Assembly (NCBI RefSeq): GCF_900156735.1
Contig: NZ_FTOL01000001.1
Span: 186,001-250,000 of the forward strand
Length of the DNA: 64,000 nucleotides
From: Chryseobacterium ureilyticum
Lineage (GTDB): Bacteria > Bacteroidota > Bacteroidia > Flavobacteriales > Weeksellaceae
Reading direction: 5' to 3'
This document shows positions 51,873 through 61,215 of this stretch, piece by piece. Each line of letters begins with the position of its first letter. Within the stretch, counting starts at the first letter, position 1. A program made the translations under genes and the position numbers. The notes under the pieces are model-generated. The model searched no databases. It was not told where the DNA came from and saw only the letters and a list, made by a program, of their open reading frames with translations.

Positions 51873-53612
51873 ATGTCAAAAATCCCTCATTCAATGAAAA
51901 AACTCTGGCGATTTTTCGTGTTTTCGGCAGCTGTTTCTGCTATTTCCATGGGATGTACCTCTCAAAAAGGAGCAGACCAGATCTTTATCAACGGAGATAT
52001 CCTCACAATGAAAGGTGATAAGGCTTCTTATGTGGAAGCACTTGTAGTAACCGACGGAAAAATCACTTTTGCAGGACCGAAATCCCAAGCTTTGGAAATG
52101 AAAGGTAGCAGTACTAAGATGGTAGATCTGAACGGACGTACACTGATGCCAGGATTTATAGATGCCCACGGACATGTTTCTCAATATGCTACAGCATCTC
52201 AAATGATCAATTTGCAGCCTGAACCTTACGGGGAAGTGATGTCTATTCCGGATTTACAGAAAGTTCTTAAAGACTTTATCATCCAAAATAATATTAAACC
52301 CGGTGTAATGATTGTCGGCAATGGGTATGATGATGCTATTATGGAAGAACATAAACACCCTACAGCAAAGCAACTTGATTCGGTATCTTCTGTAAATCCA
52401 ATTTATATAGAACATGCTTCAGGACACATGGGAGTAGGGAATTCACTATTCCTAAAAAATATGGGGGTTACTTATGATACAGAAATTTCAGGAGGAGTTA
52501 TAGGAAAAGATCCTAATACCAAAGAACTTACAGGAAAAATGCAGGAAAATGCGAACATTGAAGCTTTACAGTATCTCACAAGTCAATTACCGAAGCCTGC
52601 CGAAAAAGATAAGTTTAAATCTTTACTGGATGCCGAAAACGAGTGGTTTGCCAACGGACAGACGACCATTTGTGAAGGACGTGCCACACCAGCTAATATC
52701 AATCATATCTTTGAAGCGAATGACAAAAAACTACTGCGTGGAGATTATATCATTCTGCCGGATTATGATACCAACGCTGATAAGCTTGAACATTGGAAAG
52801 ATTATTATCAGAAATACACAGGACGTGTAAAGATAGGAGGTGTAAAAATGACCTTTGACGGATCTCCGCAGGGAAAATCAGCATGGCTCAAAGAACAGTA
52901 TCTGGTCGCTCCGGATGGAGAAGAACAAGGCTTCAAAGGACATCCTATTTACTCGAGAGAAAATGCTTATAAAGGATTAAAAGCTATTTTTAAAGCAGGA
53001 ATGCAGGCACATATCCATTGCAACGGTGATGCGGCTATTGATGAGGGGCTTAGCCTTATGGAGGTTCTTAAAAATGAAAAATTACTTACAGATAGTATGC
53101 GTTGTGTGTTGATTCATAGTCAGGTATGTCGTGAAGATCAGGTTCCCCGTTATAAGAAAATAGGAATCATGCCAAGCTGGTTTCCTACTCACGTTTATCT
53201 TTGGGGAGATTGGCATCGCGAAAATGTATTGGGAGAAGAAAGAGCCAAGAGAATAAGCCCATTGAAAGAAGGTTTGGATCAGGGAATTCGCTTTACCATC
53301 CATCATGATTCTCCAGTTACTCCTCCTGATTTAATTGCTGCTGTGTACGCTGCCGTAAACAGGAAAACACGTTCAGGATACTTATTAGGTCCGGAGCAGC
53401 GTGTCAGCCCTTATGAAGCTCTCAAAGCAATTACCATCAATGCGGCGTGGCAATGGGGAGAAGAACATGAAAAAGGAAGTTTGGAACAGAATAAGAGAGC
53501 AGATCTTGTTATTTTAGATAAAAATCCTGTGAAGATAGATCCATTGGGTGTCAAAGATATCCGGGTAATGGAAACCTATAAAGATGGAGTTCAGGTCTAT
53601 AAGAAAAATTAA
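51873..53612 (+). CDS. Amidohydrolase-family lipoprotein (YtcJ-like)
   Basis: A 579-residue protein. A lipobox SMGC near residue 28 predicts a lipoprotein; ATG 51894 (MKKLWRFF) would give a neater signal peptide. The amidohydrolase composite domain has FIDAHGHVSQYA with the HxH pair, GFIDAHGH, a histidine in AHIHCNGDAAIDE, IHSQVCREDQ and the aspartate in IHHDSPVTPPD. Such enzymes (exoenzyme regulatory type, YtcJ) hydrolyse amides, but the substrate is not known. A terminator follows. Confidence 0.88.
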   Translation: MSKIPHSMKKLWRFFVFSAAVSAISMGCTSQKGADQIFINGDILTMKGDKASYVEALVVTDGKITFAGPKSQALEMKGSSTKMVDLNGRTLMPGFIDAHGHVSQYATASQMINLQPEPYGEVMSIPDLQKVLKDFIIQNNIKPGVMIVGNGYDDAIMEEHKHPTAKQLDSVSSVNPIYIEHASGHMGVGNSLFLKNMGVTYDTEISGGVIGKDPNTKELTGKMQENANIEALQYLTSQLPKPAEKDKFKSLLDAENEWFANGQTTICEGRATPANINHIFEANDKKLLRGDYIILPDYDTNADKLEHWKDYYQKYTGRVKIGGVKMTFDGSPQGKSAWLKEQYLVAPDGEEQGFKGHPIYSRENAYKGLKAIFKAGMQAHIHCNGDAAIDEGLSLMEVLKNEKLLTDSMRCVLIHSQVCREDQVPRYKKIGIMPSWFPTHVYLWGDWHRENVLGEERAKRISPLKEGLDQGIRFTIHHDSPVTPPDLIAAVYAAVNRKTRSGYLLGPEQRVSPYEALKAITINAAWQWGEEHEKGSLEQNKRADLVILDKNPVKIDPLGVKDIRVMETYKDGVQVYKKN

Positions 53613-53637
53613 GTTTTTACGATTTTAATAAAAAAAA

Positions 53638-53668
53638 GCATCCTGCTTATTGTAAGATGCTGTTTTTA
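53638..53668 (+). terminator. Terminator of the amidohydrolase gene
   Basis: AGCATC (53638-53643) pairs with GATGCT (53656-53661), followed by a T-run and preceded by eight A, so it also suits the convergent LysE gene. Confidence 0.7.
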
Positions 53669-53688
53669 TATTCAGTATTGAGAATTCA

Positions 53689-54324
53689 TTATTTTGCCTT
53701 TGAAAAAGCCATTCTGATGGCAAGATATGTAAGAACACTTGCCATAAACCACTTTTGAACTTTTATCCATGCAGGATTATTGCTGAAAAATAAAGCAACT
53801 CTTGAAGCAGTCAGTACAATTAAAAAATTAACACTAAAACTTACCAAAACCTGAACAACACCGAGTTCCAGACTCTGAGTGAGCACAGATCCGTATTCCG
53901 GTTTGATGAATTGCGGGAAAAATGAAAGATAGAAAACTGCTACTTTAGGATTAAGGACATTTGTGAGGAATCCAACGGTAAAAAGCTTTTTAGGACTGTC
54001 ATACGATGTATTTTTATCAACATCAAAAATGTTCTTGCTATTGGGTTTAATAGCTTGATAGGCAAGGTATAAAAGATAAATTGTTCCCAATGTTTTAAGA
54101 ATGGTATAAGCAAAAGGAACCGCCAATAATACAGCCGTTAAACCAAAAGACACCATGATAATGTGAAACAAAAACCCACACACCACACCTGTCAATGAAA
54201 TGAAACCTGATTTTTTACCTTGTGTTATTGATTTTGAGATCAGGTAAATCATATTAGGACCGGGGCTGATCACTAAGATAAGAGCAGCCAAAATAAAAAA
54301 TGAAAGTTCGTGAAGAGGGATCAT
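53689..54324 (-). CDS. LysE/RhtB-family amino-acid exporter
   Basis: A 211-residue protein with about six membrane segments. The N-terminus ELSFFILAALILVISPGPNMIYLISKSI carries the conserved PGPN(x)3 motif, and YLAYQAIKP and VGFLTNVLNPKVAVFYLSFFPQF are the second and third family blocks. It exports homoserine-type or other amino acids and their derivatives. It stands alone, divergent from an XRE gene. Confidence 0.92.
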   Translation of the reverse strand: MIPLHELSFFILAALILVISPGPNMIYLISKSITQGKKSGFISLTGVVCGFLFHIIMVSFGLTAVLLAVPFAYTILKTLGTIYLLYLAYQAIKPNSKNIFDVDKNTSYDSPKKLFTVGFLTNVLNPKVAVFYLSFFPQFIKPEYGSVLTQSLELGVVQVLVSFSVNFLIVLTASRVALFFSNNPAWIKVQKWFMASVLTYLAIRMAFSKAK

Positions 54325-54515
54325 TAATTTTTATGCAAATATCTTATTAATTGAGAAAATGAACAATAGTTTTTAAATAATCCTTAGAATATAATTTTAG
54401 AACTTTGCATTAAAAATAACATTTCAATCCCTATTTAACCTTTTGTTTTAAATCTTGAAAAAACTGTAAATTAGCCAACAGAAAATAGTAAAAAACACTT
54501 TTTAAGAAACCCAAA

Positions 54516-55115
54516 ATGTCCAAGCTGAAAATTGCACGAGAACAGAAAAATCTAACTCAGGAAGAATTGGCAGAAAAATCAAAAATTTCTGTGAGAACAA
54601 TTCAAAGGATTGAAGCAGGGACAGAGCCGAAAGGACATACGCTGAGAGCATTGGCTGCTGCCCTGGAAATAGAAGAAACCTTATTACAGGATCCAGAGAA
54701 GATTTCCGAAGTGGAAAGCACAACAATAGATGAACCAGCAATAATATCAGAAGAGAAAGATGCAGAAACATTACCAACAGATGGTATCAATTATTCTCAG
54801 ATCAAAATGATTAATCTTTCCTCATTATTTTTCACAATTGTCCCACCTTTAAATATTTTCGTTCCTCTTCTGCTGATGTTTATTTTAAAGCAAAAAAACA
54901 GTCTTGCCAGACAAATTATTTCAGTACAGATGATATGGACGGTAATGGCGCCTATTATTTTCATGCTGGGTATCTTTTTAAAGTTGGGAAGACAGTTTAC
55001 TCTTATTCTGATGATCCTTATTGTTCTTTCCAATGTATGTATCATTCTTCGAAATGCAGCAGAGATTGATAAAAAGAAAAAATTATATTTTAGTCTGAAA
55101 TTCAGTGTGATATAA
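54516..55115 (+). CDS. XRE-family regulator with membrane C-terminus
   Basis: A 199-residue protein. The Cro/C1-type helix-turn-helix (LKIAREQKNLTQEELAEKSKISVRTIQRIEAGTEPKGHTLRALAAAL) occupies residues about 3-50. An acidic linker is followed by three or four membrane helices (FFTIVPPLNIFVPLLLMFIL, IWTVMAPIIFMLGIFL, LILMILIVLSNVCIIL) like DUF4870-type proteins. DNA binding is therefore tied to the membrane. Its signal is unknown. It precedes a serine hydrolase gene by 87 bases in the same direction. Confidence 0.85.
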   Translation: MSKLKIAREQKNLTQEELAEKSKISVRTIQRIEAGTEPKGHTLRALAAALEIEETLLQDPEKISEVESTTIDEPAIISEEKDAETLPTDGINYSQIKMINLSSLFFTIVPPLNIFVPLLLMFILKQKNSLARQIISVQMIWTVMAPIIFMLGIFLKLGRQFTLILMILIVLSNVCIILRNAAEIDKKKKLYFSLKFSVI

Positions 55116-55202
55116 AACCTGTCAGTACTTTGTCGGGTTATTGTCGGGTTCATTTTTAGGCTTAAAACAATTGAAAACCTAACCTTTGTCAAAAAATTAA
55201 TA

Positions 55203-56693
55203 ATGACAAAGACTATTCGTTTTATACTTCTTTTCTTCATCCTATTTTTGGGTAGCTTATATGCACAATTGCCAAAAACAGATCCGCTTTATAACACCAT
55301 TATGTCAAAAGATAGTCTGCTTTTTTCAGTGGGATTTAATACCTGTAATGTCAAACAGACAGAAGCTATGCTAAGCGATCGTCTCGAATTTTATCATGAC
55401 AAAGGCGGTTTTTCAGATAAAAAGAAGTTCATCACAGATTTTAAAAACGGATTATGTAAATCACCTTCAGATTATCGTTCAAGAAGAGTACTGGATAATG
55501 AAAGTACACAAATATTTCCATTATATCAGAACGGGAAACTTTATGCGGCTATACAAAACGGTAGTCATTTCTTTTATGAAAAAGAAGGATCATCAACTGA
55601 AAAATTAGTCGGAGAAGCTAAGTTTACCAATCTTTGGTTGCTTGAAAACGGAGAATGGAAATTAACGAGATCTTTAAGTTTTGATCATCACGCAAAAGAA
55701 TCAATAGATCAAAAAACTGTTTTTAATAATGATCAGCAAATAGAAAGCTGGTTGAAGGAAAATAAAATTCCAACCCTTGGACTGGGAATTATAGAATCAG
55801 GAGAGTTGAAACAGGTAAAAGTCTTTGGAAATAGTAAAGAAAATATTCCAGCCCCTTACAATACTTATTTCAACGTTGCTTCTCTTACCAAACCTGTGAC
55901 TGCAATGGTTGCATTGCGTCTGATAAGCTTAGGGAAATGGAAATTGGATGAACCTTTAGATAAATATTGGATAGATCCAGACATTTCAAATGATCCAAAA
56001 CATAAAAAATTAACCACACGAATTATTCTTAGCCATCAAACAGGCTTCCCCAATTGGAGATGGATGAATACAGACAAAAAATTGAACTTTCAATTTGAAC
56101 CCGGCACAAAATATCAATATTCGGGAGAAGGTTTTGAATATCTGCGAAAAGCATTGGAAGCCAAATTCAAGAAATCATTGGAGCAACTTGCTCAGGAACT
56201 GATTTTTCAACCTTATAAAATGTACGATACAGGGTATATTTGGGGGCAGCATATTGATGAAAAAAGATTTGCCATCGGATACAATGAAAAAGGAATATCA
56301 TATCCCACAGAAAAAAATAAAACACCCAATGCTGCCGATGATTTGCACACAACAATAGAAGATTATGGAAACTTTATGGTGAATGTGATGAAAGGAAAAG
56401 GTTTGATGTCAGATGTATTCCGGGAAATGATCAGAAAACAGATAAAAACCAAAGAAAATAAATACTTCGGATTAGGCTTTGAAATCTATGATCTCGGAAA
56501 CGAAGACTATGCATTATCTCATGGCGGTGCAGACCAAGGAACAAGATGTATTGCTTTTATCTTACCAAAATCAGGGAAAGGGCTTCTCATTTTTACCAAT
56601 GTAGATGACGGATACAAAGTCTATGAAAAACTGGTTCTGCATTATTTGGGGGAAGAAGGAAAGAAAATTGTGAATATAGAAAACAGTAAATAA
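55203..56693 (+). CDS. Serine hydrolase (class C beta-lactamase-like) with N-terminal SnoaL-like domain
   Basis: A 496-residue secreted protein; signal peptide ends LYAQ. Residues about 30-165 look like a DUF4440/SnoaL nuclear-transport-factor-2 domain (QTEAMLSDRLEFYHDKGGFSDKKKFITDF). The catalytic domain has SLTK (SxxK nucleophile, in NVASLTKPVTAM), YQYSGEGF for the YxN position, and HGGADQGTR for the KTG position. It is a penicillin-binding-protein-like esterase or amidase; beta-lactamase activity is not implied. Confidence 0.9.
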   Translation: MTKTIRFILLFFILFLGSLYAQLPKTDPLYNTIMSKDSLLFSVGFNTCNVKQTEAMLSDRLEFYHDKGGFSDKKKFITDFKNGLCKSPSDYRSRRVLDNESTQIFPLYQNGKLYAAIQNGSHFFYEKEGSSTEKLVGEAKFTNLWLLENGEWKLTRSLSFDHHAKESIDQKTVFNNDQQIESWLKENKIPTLGLGIIESGELKQVKVFGNSKENIPAPYNTYFNVASLTKPVTAMVALRLISLGKWKLDEPLDKYWIDPDISNDPKHKKLTTRIILSHQTGFPNWRWMNTDKKLNFQFEPGTKYQYSGEGFEYLRKALEAKFKKSLEQLAQELIFQPYKMYDTGYIWGQHIDEKRFAIGYNEKGISYPTEKNKTPNAADDLHTTIEDYGNFMVNVMKGKGLMSDVFREMIRKQIKTKENKYFGLGFEIYDLGNEDYALSHGGADQGTRCIAFILPKSGKGLLIFTNVDDGYKVYEKLVLHYLGEEGKKIVNIENSK

Positions 56694-56761
56694 TGATATT
56701 TAATTTTCCTGTTTTTAAGTGAAATCTTATATTTGATATTACTCTTATTATAGTTTTAGTT

Positions 56762-57643
56762 ATGTTGTATCCAGGGAAATTACTTGTGATTATTTTATTG
56801 TTTCTGTTTGTAAATGCCTTTTCTCAAAATCAGAGATTCGTATACGAATATCAATACATTCCGGATTCTGCTAATCTTGAAAGTAAAAAATCAGAACTGA
56901 TGTACCTTGATATTATGCCTAAATTTTCTAAGTATTATAGCAGGGAAACCTTTAAGAATGACTCTGTTGCTCAAGCGATTCTTGACAAGCAGATGAAGGC
57001 AACAGGAAAAATTGAAAATATACCACAATTGGCAGCTTCTAAAAGTAATACGGTTAAATATACTGTCATTAAAGATTATTCTGAAAGTAAACAGCTTTTC
57101 GTTACCAGAATGGGAAGAACTAAATATAATGTGTCAGATAACCGGCTTATGCAATGGTCTGTTCATCTCGAAAAGAATACAGTTAAAGGATATAACGTTC
57201 AGAAAGCAACAGCTGATTTTGGTGGCAGAAAATGGACGGCTTGGTTTTGTGCAGATATTCCTGTGCAAGATGGTCCTTATAAATTCAGGGGTCTTCCGGG
57301 GATGATCCTGAAAATAGAAGATTCTACAGGAAGCCATTCTTTTACTTTGGTGGGAATCAAAAAACTTTCAGATCAGGAAATTGAAAAAATATCTCCTACA
57401 GGAAATTTTGTCTTTGACTTTGGAGATAAAATGGATATTGATTTAGACCAATACAAACAGCTCTTTTTAGAATCCAGAAAAGATCCTGCTAAGTCATTGA
57501 AAATTACACTTCATGATCTGGATAAGGTAAACATGAATGGAACAATGGTAGACAAAAGTGCTTATATCAGGGAAAGAGAAATGCAGATGAAAAAAACAAT
57601 AAAAGAGGATAATAATAACATTGAATTAGATCTGCTTCAGTAG
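56762..57643 (+). CDS. GLPGLI family protein
   Basis: A 293-residue exported protein of the Bacteroidota-specific GLPGLI family, named for a central motif that reads FRGLPGMILKIEDS here (near residue 180). The signal peptide ends NAFSQ. The N-terminal strands start QNQRFVYEYQYIPDSAN. The function of the family is not established; members are often encoded near TonB receptors or secreted peptidases. It is a single-gene unit with a strong downstream terminator. Confidence 0.9.
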   Translation: MLYPGKLLVIILLFLFVNAFSQNQRFVYEYQYIPDSANLESKKSELMYLDIMPKFSKYYSRETFKNDSVAQAILDKQMKATGKIENIPQLAASKSNTVKYTVIKDYSESKQLFVTRMGRTKYNVSDNRLMQWSVHLEKNTVKGYNVQKATADFGGRKWTAWFCADIPVQDGPYKFRGLPGMILKIEDSTGSHSFTLVGIKKLSDQEIEKISPTGNFVFDFGDKMDIDLDQYKQLFLESRKDPAKSLKITLHDLDKVNMNGTMVDKSAYIREREMQMKKTIKEDNNNIELDLLQ

Positions 57644-57720
57644 TATAGTTTGAGTTTTATCTGTTTGAAAAAAAAAATTAAGTGTTGTTTTTCGCATTTT
57701 AGAAAAAATTATAATAAATA

Positions 57721-57752
57721 AAAGCCTGTCTTCACAATGAAGGACAGGCTTT
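57721..57752. terminator. Bidirectional terminator
   Basis: AAAGCCTGTC (57721-57730) and GACAGGCTTT (57743-57752) with further pairing (TTC/AAG) toward the loop. It separates the convergent GLPGLI and lipoprotein genes. Confidence 0.85.
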
Positions 57753-57759
57753 GTAATTT

Positions 57760-58305
57760 TTATTTCACCTTTTCCAAAAGGTATAATTTTGCACCAGAAA
57801 ATGCCAGTTTAGGCATCAGGTTTCCTTCCAAAACCATTGTTTTATTATTGACATCAATAACGGAAATATAATTATTGGAATTGTATTCAATATAGTTTTC
57901 TTTTTCCTTCGTGATAGGGTTTTTCCCGAATTCCAAAGAGTATTTTACCCAGTCTTCCTTTTCAGAACTGCAATGTACAGGCTTAAATTTGGATTTTTTA
58001 GCTTTAAAAATGATCTGATCAAAGCTTTCTGTACAGTCAGAAGTAAATGTACTTTCCGGATTCTGATCCTTCGAAAAATCTTCAAAAGAACCTTTATAAA
58101 CACCTACAACCTTCCAGGTCCCGTCCAGACGGTCTTCAGATATTTTACCTTTCGCTTTGCTCACCGCCCAGCTTATTCCGTTTACGGTTCCTTTTACCGC
58201 TTTATAGCCTACACTTACCGCTCCGGAAACTACTTTTGTAGCAGTTCTTACCACACAGGAATTCAGTACAAGCACGGCAGAAGCCAGAAATATCATTTTT
58301 TTCAT
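57760..58305 (-). CDS. Lipoprotein of unknown function, 181 aa
   Basis: The signal ends LNSC (cysteine near residue 17). A Gly/Ala/Val/Lys-rich amphipathic segment (KVVSGAVSVGYKAVKGTVNGISWAVSKAKGK) precedes a lipocalin-like beta domain (LDGTWKVVGVYKGSFEDF, SFDQIIFKAKKSKFKPVHC, YIEYNSNNYISVIDVNNKTMVLEG). The WKVxG start suggests a lipocalin-family outer-membrane protein. No specific name is offered. The 183 bases upstream to 58488 show no clear promoter. Confidence 0.68.
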   Translation of the reverse strand: MKKMIFLASAVLVLNSCVVRTATKVVSGAVSVGYKAVKGTVNGISWAVSKAKGKISEDRLDGTWKVVGVYKGSFEDFSKDQNPESTFTSDCTESFDQIIFKAKKSKFKPVHCSSEKEDWVKYSLEFGKNPITKEKENYIEYNSNNYISVIDVNNKTMVLEGNLMPKLAFSGAKLYLLEKVK

Positions 58306-58488
58306 ATTGTCAAATTTTTTACGAAGATAATATTTTATGCTGAGTTTTGAGGATTAGGGAAGATGGGAACAGAAAGGAGGAAGAATGAAATTATCCGATT
58401 CATGACCTTTTCAAACACGTTTTTTAGCCGGAAATTACTATTCGGATTCTATTCATCCTATTTTTTGTATTTTTAAAGAAGATTAATA

Positions 58489-59799
58489 ATGATGAACACC
58501 AAATCCAATTATTTCATGTTTAAGTGTACAAAAGAACTTAAAACGCTCTTTTCTGTACTGCTTTTTCTGTTTGTATATTCCTGCTCACCAAAGATGATCA
58601 GAATAGCGACTTCAGAAGATAAAGCCAATTTCGGAATCTCCAAACCTACAAAAGCCGTTTTCTTCGTAGAAAATGAAAATAGGACTGCTTCAGAAAATCA
58701 AATCAATGATCATAAGAATACAGCTGATAAGATCTATACACAGTTTGGAGGAGCTACCGAACGCGTAATGGTAGGACGAACCAATGCCAAGACCTTTACG
58801 TTTTCAAATGGAGATATAACTTGGTTTGTAGATGTTCAAAAGCTTCCAAAACGTACAGCGATGATTCTTTTCGACGGAAAAAACGAACCGATTATCGAAT
58901 ACAATACCAAGAAATATGAACGTCTGGTTCAAAAATATATGCCTGAAGAGCTGAAAAAGGTTGGGCAATCTCAAAAAGAATCCCAAATAATAAAAAAAGA
59001 AACAAAAAGTATTCTGGATTCCATTTGGGCAATTCCTTTTATTCCTGATCAGAAATATGCTGACAGGATCATTAATCAAAGCAATACCATTTATTATCCT
59101 CTTCCTTTTTTTGAAGACAGCGGAATGTGTAATGGACGTTATCAAACGGTATTTTACAAAGATGCAAAGGAAAAAGAAATAAGCTATACCTCTAAAGTGA
59201 CCTATCGAAACGGAAGAGTATTAAGCTATGAATATCTGCGGGATGGAATTGAAAGTACACAGAAGTATTACCTTGGAAATACAGGGCTTTTGGATTCAAT
59301 AGCATATTACAATCAAAACGGTAAAAGAGAGATGAAACTGAATTTTAAATATCTCCCAGATCAGTTTATTGTTCATGATATCAATTTCGGTTCCAGAGAA
59401 GAATTCCATCTGAATACCAAAGGACAGGTCATAGAGAAAGCCGATTTTGATAAAAAAAGCAAGCTTAAAAGAAAAATATATTATACCTATGATCAACTGG
59501 GACGGGTTTTAAATGAGAAATCAATGGTAGATGATGAGACAGAAAGCAAGAGCTTATACCAATATAATTCTGATACTAAAAGAATGTACTCAAAACTGGT
59601 TTTAGAAGAAAAAGGAGGTAAAATAATTTCTGAAAATACCACTGAAAATATTGGCGGTAAAGATATATTCAGTACAATTTCCGATGGAAAAATACAATAT
59701 AAATCTGTTTCAACCCTGAACAAAAACTGCGAAGGAAAAGTCACCACTTATGACGGGAACGGGAAAGTTGTTTCAGTATATGTACAGAAAAAACTCTGA
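58489..59799 (+). CDS. Lipoprotein with C-terminal YD/MORN-like repeats
   Basis: A 436-residue protein; ATG 58516 gives a better signal peptide (LFSVLLFLFVYSCS, lipidated cysteine at about residue 32 from the first ATG). The middle is unclassified. The C-terminal 200 residues contain repeats of the type YxxGxLxSxxYY (SYEYLRDGIESTQKYYLG, YYNQNGKREMKLNFKYL, IYYTYDQLGRVLNEKS) like wall-associated YD or YwqK antitoxin repeats. It is the first gene of a likely three-gene set ending in alpha-2-macroglobulin. Confidence 0.68.
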   Translation: MMNTKSNYFMFKCTKELKTLFSVLLFLFVYSCSPKMIRIATSEDKANFGISKPTKAVFFVENENRTASENQINDHKNTADKIYTQFGGATERVMVGRTNAKTFTFSNGDITWFVDVQKLPKRTAMILFDGKNEPIIEYNTKKYERLVQKYMPEELKKVGQSQKESQIIKKETKSILDSIWAIPFIPDQKYADRIINQSNTIYYPLPFFEDSGMCNGRYQTVFYKDAKEKEISYTSKVTYRNGRVLSYEYLRDGIESTQKYYLGNTGLLDSIAYYNQNGKREMKLNFKYLPDQFIVHDINFGSREEFHLNTKGQVIEKADFDKKSKLKRKIYYTYDQLGRVLNEKSMVDDETESKSLYQYNSDTKRMYSKLVLEEKGGKIISENTTENIGGKDIFSTISDGKIQYKSVSTLNKNCEGKVTTYDGNGKVVSVYVQKKL

Positions 59800-59852
59800 T
59801 TGTCTTGCAGGTATTCAATCGAGGGAAATCAACACCAGAAAACGAAAAATTA

Positions 59853-61190
59853 ATGATGAAAAAACGATATTTACTTCTTAGTATATTATATATTCCAACC
59901 CATTTTTTTGCACAAAATAAAACCGTTTATTTTGATTCAGACTGGAAGGAAACGCAAAAAAGCAACGCAAAATATTACCGTCGCCTCCCTCTTCTTAAAT
60001 TAGGGAACATGGAACTGATTCAGGATCATTATGTAAAAGGAGATTCACCTCAGATGCAGGGATATTTTGTGACTGGAGATGAAAAAAACAAAGTTGGAGA
60101 TGTCTTTTGGTTTTATCAGGATCAGACGGATGCATCAGGAACTTCTTATATCAATAAGACAGCACAAAAAAAACTGACGTATTACTTTGATGATGGCAAA
60201 GTCTGGAAAACCATTCAGTATGGAGACAGTTTAAAAGTAGGTAAGACCATTGAATATAAACCGGATGGAAGTATTTTAGGAGAAGCCATATATAAAGACG
60301 GCTATATTCAATCAGGAGTTGTAGGGACGTTGTTTTCCAGAAATGGATATCGTTCATATAATAAAAAAACTCAGTCTGACGATATGGTTCAGCTTCCCGA
60401 GAAAGAAGAAAAAAACTCAGAATACAAGCAGATCTATTACTGGAAACATAATCTGAAAACAGCCGTTGAATACTCCTATCGCAACGGTAAATGTATATTG
60501 GAAATGAACTTTGATAAAGATGGTAATCTTGTTCAGAAGCTGGATAGCACATCCTATTATATTTCCAGTAAAAACTTGAAAAACGGTAAAAGTTTCTATT
60601 ACCGAACTCAAAAAAGTGGAGTGGTAGATGAACCGCTTTATAGAGAGTACAAAAGCTTCCCGTTCTCAAACGTTACCATGGAAAATGTAAGTCACATTAT
60701 TCTTCATCGTGGAACTGTCAATTTTATTGAAAAACATCCTACAAAGGACGTATATAGAGAAATTGAGTATCGGTTTTTTACAGAAAATGGTTTACAAACG
60801 ATGAGATTAGAAAGGGATTTCCAAAATGAAAAAGCTTGGAAACCCATGCAGGAATATAAAAATACAGAAACCTCTATTGTTTCCGTCTCTGAAATTGAAC
60901 CCTTATCCATAGAAAAGATTTTTCAAAAATTTGGTAAAAGAAAATGGATCAATCCGTATTTCAAAAATAAACCCTTCACAGAATATATATACTTTTCATC
61001 TCCTGAATTTATGGGTAAAACAATACAGAATTCTTCATCGGGAAAAATACAGACCAATGACAAGGAATCTGTACTCATTTATGTAAGCCTTATTCCCGGA
61101 AAATATATGATACTCCGCGAAAATGGCGGGTATTTTATTCCGAAAACTACAGGCGACCTTATTGAAATTCCAAACTATGTTCAGGAATAA
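59853..61190 (+). CDS. Secreted protein with YwqK-like repeats
   Basis: 445 residues from ATG 59853; the frame is open upstream to 59805 but that part has no signal. The signal peptide ends THFFAQ. YFDDGKVWKTIQYGDSLKVGKTIEYKPDGSILGEAIYKDGYIQSG is a run of short beta-hairpin repeats, the MORN/YwqK type, and the C-terminus is beta-rich. It shares this style with the preceding gene, pointing to an old duplication. It lies 53 bases after that gene and 25 before the macroglobulin gene. Confidence 0.66.
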   Translation: MMKKRYLLLSILYIPTHFFAQNKTVYFDSDWKETQKSNAKYYRRLPLLKLGNMELIQDHYVKGDSPQMQGYFVTGDEKNKVGDVFWFYQDQTDASGTSYINKTAQKKLTYYFDDGKVWKTIQYGDSLKVGKTIEYKPDGSILGEAIYKDGYIQSGVVGTLFSRNGYRSYNKKTQSDDMVQLPEKEEKNSEYKQIYYWKHNLKTAVEYSYRNGKCILEMNFDKDGNLVQKLDSTSYYISSKNLKNGKSFYYRTQKSGVVDEPLYREYKSFPFSNVTMENVSHIILHRGTVNFIEKHPTKDVYREIEYRFFTENGLQTMRLERDFQNEKAWKPMQEYKNTETSIVSVSEIEPLSIEKIFQKFGKRKWINPYFKNKPFTEYIYFSSPEFMGKTIQNSSSGKIQTNDKESVLIYVSLIPGKYMILRENGGYFIPKTTGDLIEIPNYVQE

Positions 61191-61215
61191 TTTTTCCATT
61201 TTAAAACTGATTTTC

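Noticed and set aside
60151..60669. 172-codon minus-strand frame within the YwqK-like gene
   Set aside because: It is antisense to a signal-peptide-bearing frame with clear repeats; the translated product is low-quality and aromatic-rich, as shadow frames are.
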